Source of the DNA: Clavibacter michiganensis
Lineage (GTDB): Bacteria; Actinomycetota; Actinomycetes; Actinomycetales; Microbacteriaceae
DNA length: 64,000 nucleotides
Direction of reading: 5' to 3'
NCBI RefSeq assembly: GCF_016907085.1
Contig: NZ_JAFBBJ010000001.1
Location: forward strand, 1,054,001-1,118,000
Below the pieces are notes generated by a model. The model ran no database searches. It was not told the origin of the DNA and saw only the letters and a list, made by a program, of their open reading frames with translations. Of this stretch, positions 52,576-63,715 are shown piece by piece. Both the position numbers and the translations under genes were made by a program. Numbering within the stretch: position 1 is the first letter of the stretch; each line of letters starts with the position of its first letter.

Positions 52576-53443
52576 GCGCGATGAGCTCCCGCGCCACCTT
52601 GCGGTACGCGAGCGCGGCCGGGTGCTCGGGAGCGAACTGGATGATCGGCTTGCCCGCCACCGACGCGTCCGGGAACTTCACCGTCCGGCCGATCACGGTC
52701 TCGAGCACGCTGTCGTCGAACGCCTCGACCACGCGCTGCAGCACCTCGCGCGAGTGCAGCGTGCGCGAGTCGTACATGGTCGCGAGGATCCCGTCGAGCG
52801 CGAGCCCCGGGTTCAGCCGGTCCTTGACCTTCTCGATCGTCTCCACCAGCAGCGCGACGCCGCGGAGGGCGAAGAACTCGCACTCCAGCGGGATCAGCAC
52901 GCCGTGGCTCGCGGTGAGCGCGTTGACGGTGAGGAGGCCGAGCGACGGCTGGCAGTCGATGAGGATCACGTCGTAGTCGGCGCTCACCTTGCGCAGCACG
53001 CTGGCGAGGATCTGCTCGCGGGCGACCTCGTTGACGAGGTGCACCTCCGCGGCCGACAGGTCGATGTTGGCCGGGATGACGTCGAGGCCCTCGAAGCCCG
53101 TGGTCTGGATGGCCTCGCGCGGGTCCTTCACGGTGCCGAGCAGCAGGTCGTAGATGGTGACGGCGTCGTGCGTCTGCACGCCGAGGCCCGCGGACAGCGC
53201 GCCCTGCGGGTCGAAGTCGACGGCCAGCACGCGGCGGCCGTAGCTCGCGAGGGAGGCGCCCAGGTTGATGGCGGTGGTCGTCTTGCCGACGCCGCCCTTC
53301 TGGTTGCAGAGGGAGATGATCTTGGCGGGGCCGTGACCCTGGAGCGGCTCGGGCTCCGCGAACTCGCGCAGCTCCCGACCGGTGGGTCCGAGCACGGGGA
53401 CGTCCATTCCCGGGAGCTCGGTCACATCTGGGTTGCGCGTCAC
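52559..53443 (-). CDS. parA: ParA-family chromosome partition ATPase
   Basis: This 294-residue Walker-type ATPase has the deviant P-loop CNQKGGVGKTTTAINLGASLA, AVDFDPQGALSAGLG and DVILIDCQPSLGLLTVNAL. A 40-residue N-terminal extension precedes the core. The copy linked to xerD and scpAB, rather than to parB, is the typical actinobacterial ScpA-associated ParA, so it probably helps organise chromosomes together with SMC. The GTG start has GAGAGAT upstream. Confidence 0.93.
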   Translation of the reverse strand: MTRNPDVTELPGMDVPVLGPTGRELREFAEPEPLQGHGPAKIISLCNQKGGVGKTTTAINLGASLASYGRRVLAVDFDPQGALSAGLGVQTHDAVTIYDLLLGTVKDPREAIQTTGFEGLDVIPANIDLSAAEVHLVNEVAREQILASVLRKVSADYDVILIDCQPSLGLLTVNALTASHGVLIPLECEFFALRGVALLVETIEKVKDRLNPGLALDGILATMYDSRTLHSREVLQRVVEAFDDSVLETVIGRTVKFPDASVAGKPIIQFAPEHPAALAYRKVARELIARGAVA

Positions 53444-53514
53444 GTGGATCTCTCTCTGCCGCTCGTCCGGGGCGGGTGTCCGCCGGATCCTGCGAGTCTA
53501 CCGGGGAGGGTCGC

Positions 53515-54501
53515 TCACGCCCGGCGGGCACGCGGGTGCGCGGTCGTGTAGACGTCGCGCAGGGTGTCGACGGTCACGCGCGTGTAGATCTGCGTGGTCG
53601 CCACCGACGAGTGGCCGAGCAGCTCCTGCACGACGCGCACGTCGGCGCCGCCCGCGATGAGGTGCGTCGCGAACGAGTGCCGGAAGGTGTGCGGCGAGAT
53701 CTCCTCCGTGACCCCGGCGCGCTCGGCGGCCGCCTTGATCACGAGCCACGCGTTCTGCCGCGAGAGCGCGTGGCCGCGGAGCCCCAGGAAGAGCGCGGGC
53801 GTCGCGGTCCCGCGCGCGGCGAGGATCGGGCGGACGCGGACGAGGTAGGCGTCCACGGCGCGCCGGGCGAAGGATCCCACGGGCACGATGCGCTGCTTGC
53901 CGCCCTTGCCGAGCACCCGCACGAGCTCGGCCGCGGCGCCGTCGGGGCCGAGCACGTCGTCGACCGTGAGCGCCGTGATCTCGCTGACGCGCGCGCCCGT
54001 CGCGTACAGCAGCTCGAGCAGGGCCTTGTCGCGCACGCGGAGCGGCTCGTCGCCGTCGGTCGCGTCGAGGATCCGCCCCATCGTCTCGATGGACACGGCC
54101 TTCGGCAGGCGGCTCGGCAGCTTGGGCGGCTTCTGGTCGGCGGACACGTCGACCTCGACGATGCCCTCCTCCACGAGGAACCGGTGGAAGCTCCGCACGC
54201 TCGAGAGCATCCGAGCGAGCGACGACGCCGTGAGGCCGCCGTGCCCGGGGTCGCGGACGCGCTGCGCGAAGCCGGCTAAGTGCGCGCTCGTCGCACCTGC
54301 CGGATCCGCCACGCCCTCCGCCGCGAGGTGCGCCGTGTAGCGCGCGAGGTCGCGGCGGTAGGCCTGGATCGTGTTGCGGGACAGGCCGCGCTCCACCTCG
54401 ACGTGGCGGAGCCAGCGGTCGACGGCGCGCCGCAGCGCGACCGGGACCTCGGGGGCGGCGTCGGGCGCCGCTCCCCCGGGTCCCTCGGCCGCGTCGGTCA
54501 C
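53515..54501 (-). CDS. xerD: Site-specific tyrosine recombinase XerD
   Basis: A 328-residue recombinase that, with XerC, resolves chromosome dimers at dif. The SAM-like N-terminal domain (VERGLSRNTIQAYRRDLARY) precedes the catalytic domain with Arg in LLYATGARVSEI, Lys in LGKGGKQRIVP, HTFRHSFATHL and GHSSVATTQIYTRV carrying the nucleophilic Tyr. The GTG start overlaps the Nudix gene stop as GTGA. It belongs to the core operon and is not a mobile-element integrase. Confidence 0.95.
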   Translation of the reverse strand: MTDAAEGPGGAAPDAAPEVPVALRRAVDRWLRHVEVERGLSRNTIQAYRRDLARYTAHLAAEGVADPAGATSAHLAGFAQRVRDPGHGGLTASSLARMLSSVRSFHRFLVEEGIVEVDVSADQKPPKLPSRLPKAVSIETMGRILDATDGDEPLRVRDKALLELLYATGARVSEITALTVDDVLGPDGAAAELVRVLGKGGKQRIVPVGSFARRAVDAYLVRVRPILAARGTATPALFLGLRGHALSRQNAWLVIKAAAERAGVTEEISPHTFRHSFATHLIAGGADVRVVQELLGHSSVATTQIYTRVTVDTLRDVYTTAHPRARRA

Positions 54502-55177
54502 GAGGGGGACGCGCCCCCGCCGTCGCGATCGGCGTCGCGCAGCTTCGGGTGGCGCGGCCACGGGGCGTCGGCGGGTCCCAGCGTCGACCAGCCGCGCGCG
54601 CGGGCGAGGTGCGCCTGCAGCACCGCGATCACGGTCGACGGGTTCTGGATCCGCCGCTCGAGCACCGCGGTGACGACCTCGTCGAGGTCGACCCAGCGCA
54701 CCTCGATGTCGGCCTCCTCGTCGGTGCGCGCGAACGCCTCCGCCGTGGGGGTCAGGCCGCGCGCGAGGTAGACGCGGATCGCCTCGTCGCTGCCGCCGGG
54801 CGTCGTGTAGTACTCGGCCAGCACGCTCCACTCGGCGGCGACCAGGTCGGCCTCCTCCGCGAGCTCGCGCTGAACGGCCGTCAGCGGCGGCTCGCCCGTG
54901 ATGTCGAGGAGCCCCGCCGGGATCTCCCACTCGCGCATGCGCACGGGGTGCCGGTACTGCTTGATGAGGAGCACGCGGTCCTCGTCGTCGATCGCGAGCA
55001 CCGCGACGGCGCCCGTGTGGTCGACGAACTCCCGCGTGATCTCGCCGTCGCCGTACGCGAACGTCTCGCGGCGGATGTCCCAGATCTTCCCCGCGAACAC
55101 CTTCTCGCTCGACGTGATCTCGGAGGAGGCCTCGTCGTCGTGCAGGCCGCCCGCCGGGGAGCCCGCGACGGCGTCCG

Positions 55178-55181
<4 letters not shown>
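54498..55181 (-). CDS. Nudix hydrolase, ADP-ribose pyrophosphatase type
   Basis: A 227-residue hydrolase. The Nudix box is [20 protein letters not shown] with EEADL following, preceded by [20 protein letters not shown], which is characteristic of ADP-ribose pyrophosphatases. It would cleave ADP-ribose or related nucleoside diphosphate sugars. Its GTG overlaps the pyrG stop and its own TGA overlaps the xerD start, so it is coupled on both sides. This pyrG-Nudix-xerD order is usual in actinobacteria. Confidence 0.92.
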
Positions 55182-56920
<1,739 letters not shown>

Positions 56921-56928
56921 GGGCTTCC

Positions 56929-56934
56929 ATCCTA
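56929..56934 (-). promoter_or_regulatory. -10 element of a probable leaderless pyrG promoter
   Basis: TAGGAT on the minus strand ends eight bases before GTG 56920, with no spaced Shine-Dalgarno between them. The -35 region is weak (TGTCGC). Confidence 0.5.
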
Positions 56935-56984
56935 CGTGGGAATCCGCGCGCCGCGACACCCTCGGCGCGCCGCAGGTCGTCCGG

Positions 56985-58700
56985 TCAGCGCAGGGACGCC
57001 GCCGTCTCCACGAGCTCGCGCGCGTGCGCCAGGCCGCTCTCGCTGTCCGGCAGGCCGGAGAGCAGGCGCGCCATCTCCTGGATCCGCGCGTCGCCCTCGA
57101 GCTGCGTGACGCTCGACGCCGTGACCTGCCCGTCGCCGCCCTTGACGACGCGCAGGTGGTTGGTCGAGAACGCGGCGACCTGCGCGAGGTGCGTGACGAC
57201 GATGACCTGGGCGCGCTCCGCCAGCCGCGCCAGCCGCCGGCCGATCTCGATCGCCGCCGCGCCGCCGACTCCCGCGTCGACCTCGTCGAACACGAACGTG
57301 GGCACGGGGTCGTCGCCGGCCACCACGACCTCGATGGCGAGCATCACGCGCGACAGCTCGCCGCCGGACGCCCCGCGCCCGAGCGGACGCGCCTCGGCGC
57401 CGGCGTGCGGCCGCAGCAGGATCTCGACCCGGTCGGCGCCCGACAGCGCGGGCTCCTCGCGCGGGGACACGCGCACGTCGAGGGACGCGTCGGCCATGGC
57501 GAGGGCGCCGAGCTCGGTCGTGACGGCCGCGGCGAGCCTCACGCCGGCCTCCTCGCGGACGGCCGTGACGCGGGCCGCCAGCTCGCCGACGAGCTGCTCG
57601 TCGCGCTCCACCTCGACGCGCAGCAGGTCGATCCGGTCGGTGTCGCCATCGAGCTCGAGCAGGCGCGCGCTGCCGGTGTCGAGGAACGCGAGCGCGTCCT
57701 CCACGGTGGGGCCGTGCGCGCGCGTGAGGGCGGCGAGCTCGGCGCGGCGGTCCTGCAGCGTCTCGAGCTCGCGGGCGCCGTCGGCGTCGAGCCCCGCGAG
57801 GTAGCCGGAGAGCTGCACGGCGATCTCCGCCACGAGGATCCGCGCGCTGTCGAGCGACTCGATGATCTCGGCGAGCCCCGGGTCGTGCGCGGCGACCCGG
57901 TCGAGGCGGCGGTGCGCGGTGTCGAGCACGGACGCGGCGTCGGCCATCTCGCCGGACGCGTCCTCGGACGACATGAGCTCGTGGGCCGCGGACGCCGCAG
58001 CCCGCAGGTCCTCCAGGTTCGTGAGGCGGTCGATGCGCTCGCGCAGCTCCTCGTCCTCACCCGGCTGGGGCGCGACGGCCTCGATCGCGTCGATGGCCGT
58101 GCGCAGCTCCTCGGCCTCGCGCGTGCGCGCGTCCTGCTCCGTGACGAGGCGGTCGAGCTCCGCGCGGGCGGACTGCCAGCGGCGGAACACCTCCTGGTAC
58201 TCGCCGAGCACGGGCGCGAGCGCGGATCCGGCGAACCGGTCGAGCGCCTGCCGCTGGGCGGTGGACGACCGCAGCCGCATCTGGTCGGACTGCCCGTGCA
58301 CGACGACGAGCTGCTCGCCGATCTCGGTCAGCAGCGCCGCGGGGGCACCCCGGCCGCCGACCGACGCACGGCTGCGTCCCTCGGACGAGAGCTGGCGCGT
58401 GACGATGAGCTCGCCGCGCGTCCCGTCGCCGAACGGGTCGACGTCTCCCCCGGCGTCGCGCACGCGCTCCGGCACGGGGCCGTCGGCGGCGATGATCCAG
58501 CGCCCCTCGACGACCGCGCGCTCGCTCCCCTGCCGCACGGCGCCCGAGTCGGCGCGCGCTCCGAGCAGCAGGCCGAGCGCGGTGACGACCATGGTCTTGC
58601 CCGCGCCGGTCTCGCCGGTGACGGCCGTGAATCCGGGCCCGAGCGGCAGCGTGGCCTGGCCGATCACCCCGAGGTCGCGGATGGTGATCTCCTCAATCAC
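56985..58700 (-). CDS. recN: DNA repair protein RecN
   Basis: A 571-residue SMC-like ATPase acting early in double-strand-break repair. It starts [19 protein letters not shown], with Walker [16 protein letters not shown] long coiled-coil middle (about residues 150-360) follows, then the signature [20 protein letters not shown], Walker [14 protein letters not shown] and VTHLAQVAA. It overlaps the nadK stop by 8 bases. Confidence 0.96.
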   Translation of the reverse strand: MIEEITIRDLGVIGQATLPLGPGFTAVTGETGAGKTMVVTALGLLLGARADSGAVRQGSERAVVEGRWIIAADGPVPERVRDAGGDVDPFGDGTRGELIVTRQLSSEGRSRASVGGRGAPAALLTEIGEQLVVVHGQSDQMRLRSSTAQRQALDRFAGSALAPVLGEYQEVFRRWQSARAELDRLVTEQDARTREAEELRTAIDAIEAVAPQPGEDEELRERIDRLTNLEDLRAAASAAHELMSSEDASGEMADAASVLDTAHRRLDRVAAHDPGLAEIIESLDSARILVAEIAVQLSGYLAGLDADGARELETLQDRRAELAALTRAHGPTVEDALAFLDTGSARLLELDGDTDRIDLLRVEVERDEQLVGELAARVTAVREEAGVRLAAAVTTELGALAMADASLDVRVSPREEPALSGADRVEILLRPHAGAEARPLGRGASGGELSRVMLAIEVVVAGDDPVPTFVFDEVDAGVGGAAAIEIGRRLARLAERAQVIVVTHLAQVAAFSTNHLRVVKGGDGQVTASSVTQLEGDARIQEMARLLSGLPDSESGLAHARELVETAASLR

Positions 58701-59652
58701 GGTCGACCGGCCCCCTCCAGCCGGTGACCGGCAGCTCGAACTTGTTCACGAGGCGGTCGGTGAACGGCGACTGCTTGAGGCGCGCGAGGCGCACGGGGAT
58801 GTCCGAGCGGCGGGTCTCGACGCGCGCGCCGGGCGGCATGTCGCGCGTGCGGCGTCCGTCGCACCACAGCACGCCGGAGCCGGAGGTGCGGCTGAGCACC
58901 TCGACGGCGACCGTGGACTCGGGACCCACGACGAGCGAGCGGGCGAAGAGCGTGTGCGGGCTGAGCGGCACCACGAGCATGGCCTCGAGGCTCGGCCACA
59001 CGATGGGGCCGCCGGCCGAGAACGCGTACGCGGTGGATCCCGTGGGGGTCGACACGACCATGCCGTCGCAGCCGTACGACGCGAGCGGCCGGCCGTCGAT
59101 CTCCACGACGACCTCGAGCATGCGCTCGCGGCTGGCCTTCTCCACGGTCGCCTCGTTGAGCGCCCAGGTGCGGTAGACGATGTCGGCGCCGACCTTGAGC
59201 GTGACGTCGAGCGTCATGCGCTCCTCGACGGTGTAGTCGCGGTCGAGCACGCGGCGCACGGTGGCCGTGAGGTCCTCCCGCTCGCTCTCGGCCAGGAAGC
59301 CCACGTGCCCGAGGTTCACGCCCAGCAGCGGCACCGAGGTGCCACGCACGATCTCGGCCGAGCGCAGGATCGTGCCGTCCCCGCCGAGGACGATGACGAT
59401 CTCGAGGTCCGCCGTCTGCACGTCCTCCCCGAGCACGGCGACGCCCTGCATCTCGGGCGCGAAGGGCAGGATGTCGGCCTTCTCGTCGGCCGTGAGCACG
59501 AGGTGCACGTCCTCCTCGGCCAGCTGCGCGCACACGCTGAGCGCCGCGTCGATGGAGTCGCGCCGTCCCGTGTGGGACACGACCAGGATGTGCCTCGCGG
59601 GTCCAGCCACTTCGCTCACGCTCCTGTGATCTCGTTCGACGTCGATCTCCAT
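58693..59652 (-). CDS. nadK: NAD kinase
   Basis: An enzyme of about 319 residues that phosphorylates NAD to NADP. Marks are HILVVSHTGRRDSIDAA, the GGDGTILRSAE motif, GVNLGHVGFLAE, and the second NAD site CDGMVVSTPTGSTAYAFSAGGPIV. The start is uncertain: ATG 59652 overlaps tlyA by 37 bases, while GTG 59619 (overlapping the tlyA TGA as GTGA) and GTG 59610 (AGGAG 10 bases upstream) would also give a full catalytic domain. Confidence 0.95.
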   Translation of the reverse strand: MEIDVERDHRSVSEVAGPARHILVVSHTGRRDSIDAALSVCAQLAEEDVHLVLTADEKADILPFAPEMQGVAVLGEDVQTADLEIVIVLGGDGTILRSAEIVRGTSVPLLGVNLGHVGFLAESEREDLTATVRRVLDRDYTVEERMTLDVTLKVGADIVYRTWALNEATVEKASRERMLEVVVEIDGRPLASYGCDGMVVSTPTGSTAYAFSAGGPIVWPSLEAMLVVPLSPHTLFARSLVVGPESTVAVEVLSRTSGSGVLWCDGRRTRDMPPGARVETRRSDIPVRLARLKQSPFTDRLVNKFELPVTGWRGPVDRD

Positions 59653-60503
59653 TGTGTCGGATTGCTCCCCCGACGACCGCTGAACCAGGCGAGGTACTCG
59701 TGGTTCCCGGCGCCGCCGACGATCGGGGAGGAGACGAGGCCGGCCGTGCCGAGTCCCTGGTCCCACGCGGCCCAGAGCACGCGCATGACGGCGTCGTCGC
59801 GGAGCCCCGGGTCGTGCACGATGCCCTCGCGGATCCCCGTGCGTCCCACCTCGAACTGCGGCTTGATCAGCAGCACGACGTCGGCTCCCTCCGCGATCGT
59901 GCGCGCGATCGCGGGCAGCACGAGCCCCAGGGAGATGAAGGAGAGGTCGCCGACCACGAGCGCGGGCCGCTCCCCCGCGAGATCCGCGGGCGTCACGCCG
60001 GCGAGGGACTCCGGCGTCAGGTCGCGCACGTTGAACCCCTCGACGACGTCGACGCGCGGATCCTCGCGGATGAGCGGATCCAGCTGCCCGTGGCCCACGT
60101 CGAGCGCGACGACGCGCCGGGCGCCCCGCTCCAGCAGCACCTGCGTGAAGCCGCCGGTGGACGCGCCGACGTCGAGCGCCAGGCGCCCCGCGACCAGGAC
60201 CTCGGGGAAGGCGTCGAGCGCGCCGATGAGCTTGTGGGCGCCGCGGCTGACGTAGGCGTCGGTCCCGGCGACCTCGACGACGGAGCCGGGCGTCACGCGG
60301 AAGGACGCCTTGACGACCCCGCGCCCGTCGACCGTGACGAGGCCGTCGGCGATGAGCCGGGCGGCGTGCGTGCGCGAGCGCGCGAGGCCGAGGGCGGGCA
60401 GGGCGGCGTCGAGGCGGAGCTCGCCGCCCACGGCCTCGCCGGCAACCGGCTCGGCAGCGGACGCGGATCCGTCGCCGGGGTCACCCACGCGTCGCGGCCC
60501 CAT
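59616..60503 (-). CDS. tlyA: TlyA-family rRNA methyltransferase/hemolysin-like protein
   Basis: A protein of about 295 residues. An S4 domain (RLDAALPALGLARSRTHAARL) is followed by an FtsJ-like methyltransferase with YVSRGAHKLIGALDAF, LDVGASTGGFTQVLLERGA and VGDLSFISLGLVLPAI. TlyA makes 2'-O-methyl cytidines in 16S and 23S rRNA and sets capreomycin sensitivity in mycobacteria. The start is taken at ATG 60503 with AAGG upstream; GTG 60488 is an alternative. Both overlap the preceding small gene. Confidence 0.93.
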   Translation of the reverse strand: MGPRRVGDPGDGSASAAEPVAGEAVGGELRLDAALPALGLARSRTHAARLIADGLVTVDGRGVVKASFRVTPGSVVEVAGTDAYVSRGAHKLIGALDAFPEVLVAGRLALDVGASTGGFTQVLLERGARRVVALDVGHGQLDPLIREDPRVDVVEGFNVRDLTPESLAGVTPADLAGERPALVVGDLSFISLGLVLPAIARTIAEGADVVLLIKPQFEVGRTGIREGIVHDPGLRDDAVMRVLWAAWDQGLGTAGLVSSPIVGGAGNHEYLAWFSGRRGSNPTQWRSTSNEITGA

Positions 60504-60654
60504 CCCCGCCTTCGAGCCGTGCGCGCAGCTCGTCGTGCAGGAGCGCGAAGGCCGCCGCGCGGTCACCGAGCGGCTGCTCCTCGATCAGCTGCAGCCGGGA
60601 GACCAGCTCCTCGGCGACGTCGCGGTCGTCGCGGTCGTCCGGCTCGTCGCTCAC
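60481..60654 (-). CDS. Conserved 57-residue small protein between HAD and tlyA genes
   Basis: A short frame from GTG 60654 to TGA 60481 encodes an acidic, helical protein. An Asp/Arg-rich start is followed by AEELVSRLQLIEEQPLGDRA, then FALLHDELRARLEGGDG. It ends within the start of tlyA. Small proteins with a similar helical LEEQPLxxRAxxFxxLHxxL pattern occur at this position in other actinobacteria as far as I recall, so it is probably a real gene. Function is unknown; a coiled-coil partner is possible. Confidence 0.72.
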   Translation of the reverse strand: MSDEPDDRDDRDVAEELVSRLQLIEEQPLGDRAAAFALLHDELRARLEGGDGAATRG

Positions 60655-60663
60655 GCCGTCACG

Positions 60664-61704
60664 CTACGCCCGGCCCGCGCCGGCGGCACCGGCCGCGACG
60701 TAGAGGGACTCCTGCACGTCCAGCCCGTAGATCGGCCGGCCCGAGTTCCAGATGACGGCGCAGGCGGCGCGGAGCGTATCGATGGTGGACCCGCCGTCCT
60801 TCACGACCTCGACGCGGTCGCCCGCGATGCGCACGGAGGACTTCCCGACCGTCGCCACGCGACCCTCCTGCGAGAACCGCGTCTCCGGGTAGGGCTCGTG
60901 CAGCTGCCCGAGGTGCTCGAGGATGAAGGTCGGCCGCTGGTCCTCCTCGGCGGCGAGGAGCTGCTTCGCCCGGTCGATCCCGGTGAGCACGTGCACGGAC
61001 GCCATCCCGGCGCGCGTCGCGCCGAGGATGTCGGTGTCCAGCCGGTCGCCGAGGAACACGGGACGCTTCGCGCCGAAGCGCTCGCGCGCCACGTCGAAGA
61101 TGGGCGTCTCTGGCTTGCCCGCCACGACGGGCAGGCGCCCGACCGCCGTGTGCACGGCCGAGACGAGCGTGCCGTTGCCGGGCGCGATGCCGCGCGCGAC
61201 GGGGATCGTCCAGTCGGTGTTGGTCGCGACCCACACGACGTCCGGGTCGGCCAGCGCGAACGCGGCCTCGGCCAGCTGGGCCCAACCGACCTCCGGCGAG
61301 AAGCCCTGCACGACCGCCGCCGGCTCGTCATCGGTGGAGCGCGTGACCACGTAGCCGGCCTTCTCGAGCTCGTGCACGAGGCCCTCGCCGCCGACCACCA
61401 GCACCGTGGATCCCGCGGGCACGCGGTCCGCGAGCAGGCGCAGCGCGGCCTGGGGCGACGTGACGACGTCCTCGGGCGCGACCGTCAGCCCGAGCGAGCT
61501 GAGGTGCTCTGCGACCGAGGCGTCGGTGCGCGAGGCGTTGTTGGTGATGTAGCCGAGCCGGATGCCGTCGCCCGCCGCGCGGTTCAGCGCGTCGACGGCG
61601 TGGGGGATGCTGTCGGGACCCGCGTACACGACGCCGTCGAGATCAGCGAGGATCACGTCCACGCCGTCCAGCGGCGCGCTCCCCTTCGCTGCCCTAGCGA
61701 ACAT
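60664..61704 (-). CDS. HAD-family phosphatase, NagD/PGP-like (Cof IIA)
   Basis: A 346-residue hydrolase. Motif I is ADLDGVVYAGPD with the nucleophilic Asp, motif II is YITNNASRTD, the capping domain contains VLVVGGEGLVHEL, and the C-terminal motif is KPETPIFDVA then VFLGDRLDTDILGA. These type IIA HAD proteins dephosphorylate small metabolites such as 2-phosphoglycolate. A C-terminal extension of about 60 residues includes TLRAACAVIWNSGRPIY. The ATG at 61704 overlaps the TPR-like gene by 11 bases. Confidence 0.92.
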   Translation of the reverse strand: MFARAAKGSAPLDGVDVILADLDGVVYAGPDSIPHAVDALNRAAGDGIRLGYITNNASRTDASVAEHLSSLGLTVAPEDVVTSPQAALRLLADRVPAGSTVLVVGGEGLVHELEKAGYVVTRSTDDEPAAVVQGFSPEVGWAQLAEAAFALADPDVVWVATNTDWTIPVARGIAPGNGTLVSAVHTAVGRLPVVAGKPETPIFDVARERFGAKRPVFLGDRLDTDILGATRAGMASVHVLTGIDRAKQLLAAEEDQRPTFILEHLGQLHEPYPETRFSQEGRVATVGKSSVRIAGDRVEVVKDGGSTIDTLRAACAVIWNSGRPIYGLDVQESLYVAAGAAGAGRA

Positions 61705-63394
61705 CGCGGTCCGCCTCCCCGGCGTCGTCGGCGTCGGAGCCGCCGGGCGAGGGGGCGTCGGCGTCGGCGTCGGCGTCGGCGTGATCATGCGCATCGGCGT
61801 CGAGCTCGTCGTCGACGTCGATCGCGATGTCCGCGCTGTCCCCGTCCTCGCTCGGCGGAGTCGGCACGCCGTCCTCGTCGGGATCCGCGGAGGTCGAGAC
61901 CGCGTCCGCCGACGATCCCTCGTCGACGCTCGCCATGCCGGAATCTTCGTACGCGGAGTCATCATCCCGGGGGTCCTCGCCCTCGAGCTCCTCCTCGACG
62001 ACCTCGACCATGTCGTCCCAGCCCTCGTCGGGATCCGCGAACGCCGCCTCTGCCGCATCCGCCCGCTGACGCCAGGCGTCGGCCTCCTCGGAACGGCCCA
62101 GCTCCTCGAGCACCTCCGCGTAGGCGTGGAAGAGATCCGCGCTGTACGAGTAGGCCACGTCGCGGTTCAGCTGGGCGATCGACAGCTCGTCGAGCGCCGC
62201 CTCGGTCTGACCGAGGTCGAGGCGCGCGCCGGACATCGCGATCGCGAGAGCGACCTGCTCCGCCGCCGGCAGCGTCTCCTTCGGCACCGACCGCCCCAGC
62301 TCCAGCGCCTTGTCCGGGCGTCCCTGGCCGCGCTCGCTGTCGACCATGAGCGCGAGCTGGTCGTTCTTCCCGGAGATGCGCCGGTACGTCCGGAGCTCGC
62401 GGAGCGCGAGCGCGTAGTCGCCGACGGCGTACGCCGTGATGGCCAGCGACTCCCGGACCACCGCGATGCGCCCCGCGCGGCGCGCCGCCGAGGTGGCGTG
62501 CCGGTGCGCGAGCTCCGGGTCCTCCTCGATGAGCCGGGCTGCCATCACGAGGTGCTGCGCGACGCCCTCGGCGTTGTCCTTGCTCAGGGTCTTCAGCTCG
62601 TTCCGGGCGACGCGATCGAGGTCTCCCGGCTTCACGTCCTCGGGGATCTCGGGGTCCTCGTGACGCGGACGCACGGATCGCAGCTCGCGCGCGCGCAGCT
62701 GCTCCTCCGTCAGGGCCTCCTCGTAGCGAGGAGCGTCACGATCGTTGCGCGCCGGTCGTCCGTCGCGCGTCCACAGCTTGTCGCCGTCCCGTGGCGGCCG
62801 AGCGCCTCCGCGGCCGGCATCACGGCCACCCGCGTCACGTCCGCCGTCCTTCGACCACGGCTTCCGCACGGCGTCGCGCGGCCCCCGGGACGCGGGAGCA
62901 CCATCCCGCGACCAGGGCGTGCGCTCACCATCGCGCTGCGGGCGGGCGGACGCACCACCATCCTTGGACCACGGCTTGCGCTCTCCATCCCGCGCAGGAC
63001 GAGGCGACCGTCCACCGCCGTCCGGCGACCAGGGCTTGCGCTCCCCATCTCGCTGCGGACGAGGAGATCCGCTGCCGCCGTCCTTCGACCAGGGCTTCCG
63101 CTCACCATCCCGAGCAGGGCGGGCAGGCCCGGCACCGCCGTCGCGCGACCAGGGCTTGCGCTCCCCGTCACGCGGGCGCGATGCCGCCCCACCGTCCTTC
63201 GACCAGGGCTTGCGCTCGCCGTCTCCAGCGGAGCGATCACCACCAGAGGCCCGACCGCCATCCCGGGGACCACGCGGCGCCCCGGACGAACCGCGCTCAT
63301 ACGGCGGCTTGCCGCCGTCACGCCCGCGCGACGAGTGCGACGATCCGCGGTCCTGGCCCTCAGGCCGGCTGTCTCGATCGGAAGAGTCGCTCAC
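61694..63394 (-). CDS. TPR-like protein with N-terminal charged repeats
   Basis: The protein has 566 residues in three parts. Residues 1-225 are disordered, basic and repetitive, with seven or eight copies of an 18-20 residue unit built on DGERKPWSKDGG. Residues 230-455 form a helical, TPR-like solenoid (LSKDNAEGVAQHLVMAARLI, ALRELRTYRR, YAEVLEELGRSEEADAWRQR). The tail (about 460-566) is very acidic and ends with an Asp-Ala repeat. The GTG start has AGGAG upstream. Related actinobacterial proteins are uncharacterised. The positively charged repeats and acidic tail suggest binding to nucleic acid or ribosomes, which is inference. Confidence 0.85.
   Translation of the reverse strand: MSDSSDRDSRPEGQDRGSSHSSRGRDGGKPPYERGSSGAPRGPRDGGRASGGDRSAGDGERKPWSKDGGAASRPRDGERKPWSRDGGAGPARPARDGERKPWSKDGGSGSPRPQRDGERKPWSPDGGGRSPRPARDGERKPWSKDGGASARPQRDGERTPWSRDGAPASRGPRDAVRKPWSKDGGRDAGGRDAGRGGARPPRDGDKLWTRDGRPARNDRDAPRYEEALTEEQLRARELRSVRPRHEDPEIPEDVKPGDLDRVARNELKTLSKDNAEGVAQHLVMAARLIEEDPELAHRHATSAARRAGRIAVVRESLAITAYAVGDYALALRELRTYRRISGKNDQLALMVDSERGQGRPDKALELGRSVPKETLPAAEQVALAIAMSGARLDLGQTEAALDELSIAQLNRDVAYSYSADLFHAYAEVLEELGRSEEADAWRQRADAAEAAFADPDEGWDDMVEVVEEELEGEDPRDDDSAYEDSGMASVDEGSSADAVSTSADPDEDGVPTPPSEDGDSADIAIDVDDELDADAHDHADADADADAPSPGGSDADDAGEADRDVR
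61754..61777. repeat. Hexanucleotide microsatellite in the TPR-like gene
   Basis: Four GGCGTC units encode the Asp-Ala run near the acidic C-terminus. The same hexamer occurs in the megasynthase linker at 35584-35613. Confidence 0.85.
62760..63235 (-). repeat. Degenerate tandem repeat, period 54-60 bases, coding
   Basis: A GACCAGGGCTTGCG-like word recurs on the plus strand near 62852, 62909, 62967, 63027, 63087, 63147 and 63201, encoding the KPWS core of the N-terminal protein repeats. Spacing differs by multiples of three, keeping the frame. Confidence 0.88.
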
Positions 63395-63666
63395 TGTGCT
63401 CCTGTCGGCCGCGAGGGCCAGATGATGTCTGTGGTGTTGTGGGTGCTACGGAAGTCTGGTCCCAGGCTAACCGGTGCCACGCCCTACGGACACGGACCGG
63501 TCCGTGCCCGCACGTCCGGTGCGTGGTACCTGGTGCCCGGTGTGGCGACTGCACGGCGCGGTCTCGCATGCCCCGCACCGCTGCGCCCAGGGATCGACGG
63601 GCGGCCTTCGGGATCCACTCGCGCCGACCTCATCCCTGACGATGATGGCTCGCGTTAACGCGAGAA
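63395..63666. other. Intergenic region between TPR-like gene and rRNA terminator
   Basis: I see no gene here. It must hold the promoter for the leftward TPR-like to nadK gene group, but no convincing -10/-35 pair stands out. Confidence 0.5.
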
Positions 63667-63693
63667 GGCCCGTCGCACGATGTGCGACGGGCC
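63667..63693 (-). terminator. Terminator of the rRNA operon
   Basis: GGCCCGTCGCAC (63667-63678) pairs perfectly with GTGCGACGGGCC (63682-63693) around a 3-base loop. On the minus strand the stem is followed by TTCTCG, 22 bases after the 5S end. Confidence 0.9.
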
Positions 63694-63715
63694 TCCCCGA
63701 TCATTCTCAAGTTAA

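Noticed and set aside
53515..54501. Tyrosine recombinase as a mobile-element integrase
   Set aside because: It lies in the conserved pyrG-xerD-parA-scpAB group and has XerD features; no element boundaries are seen.
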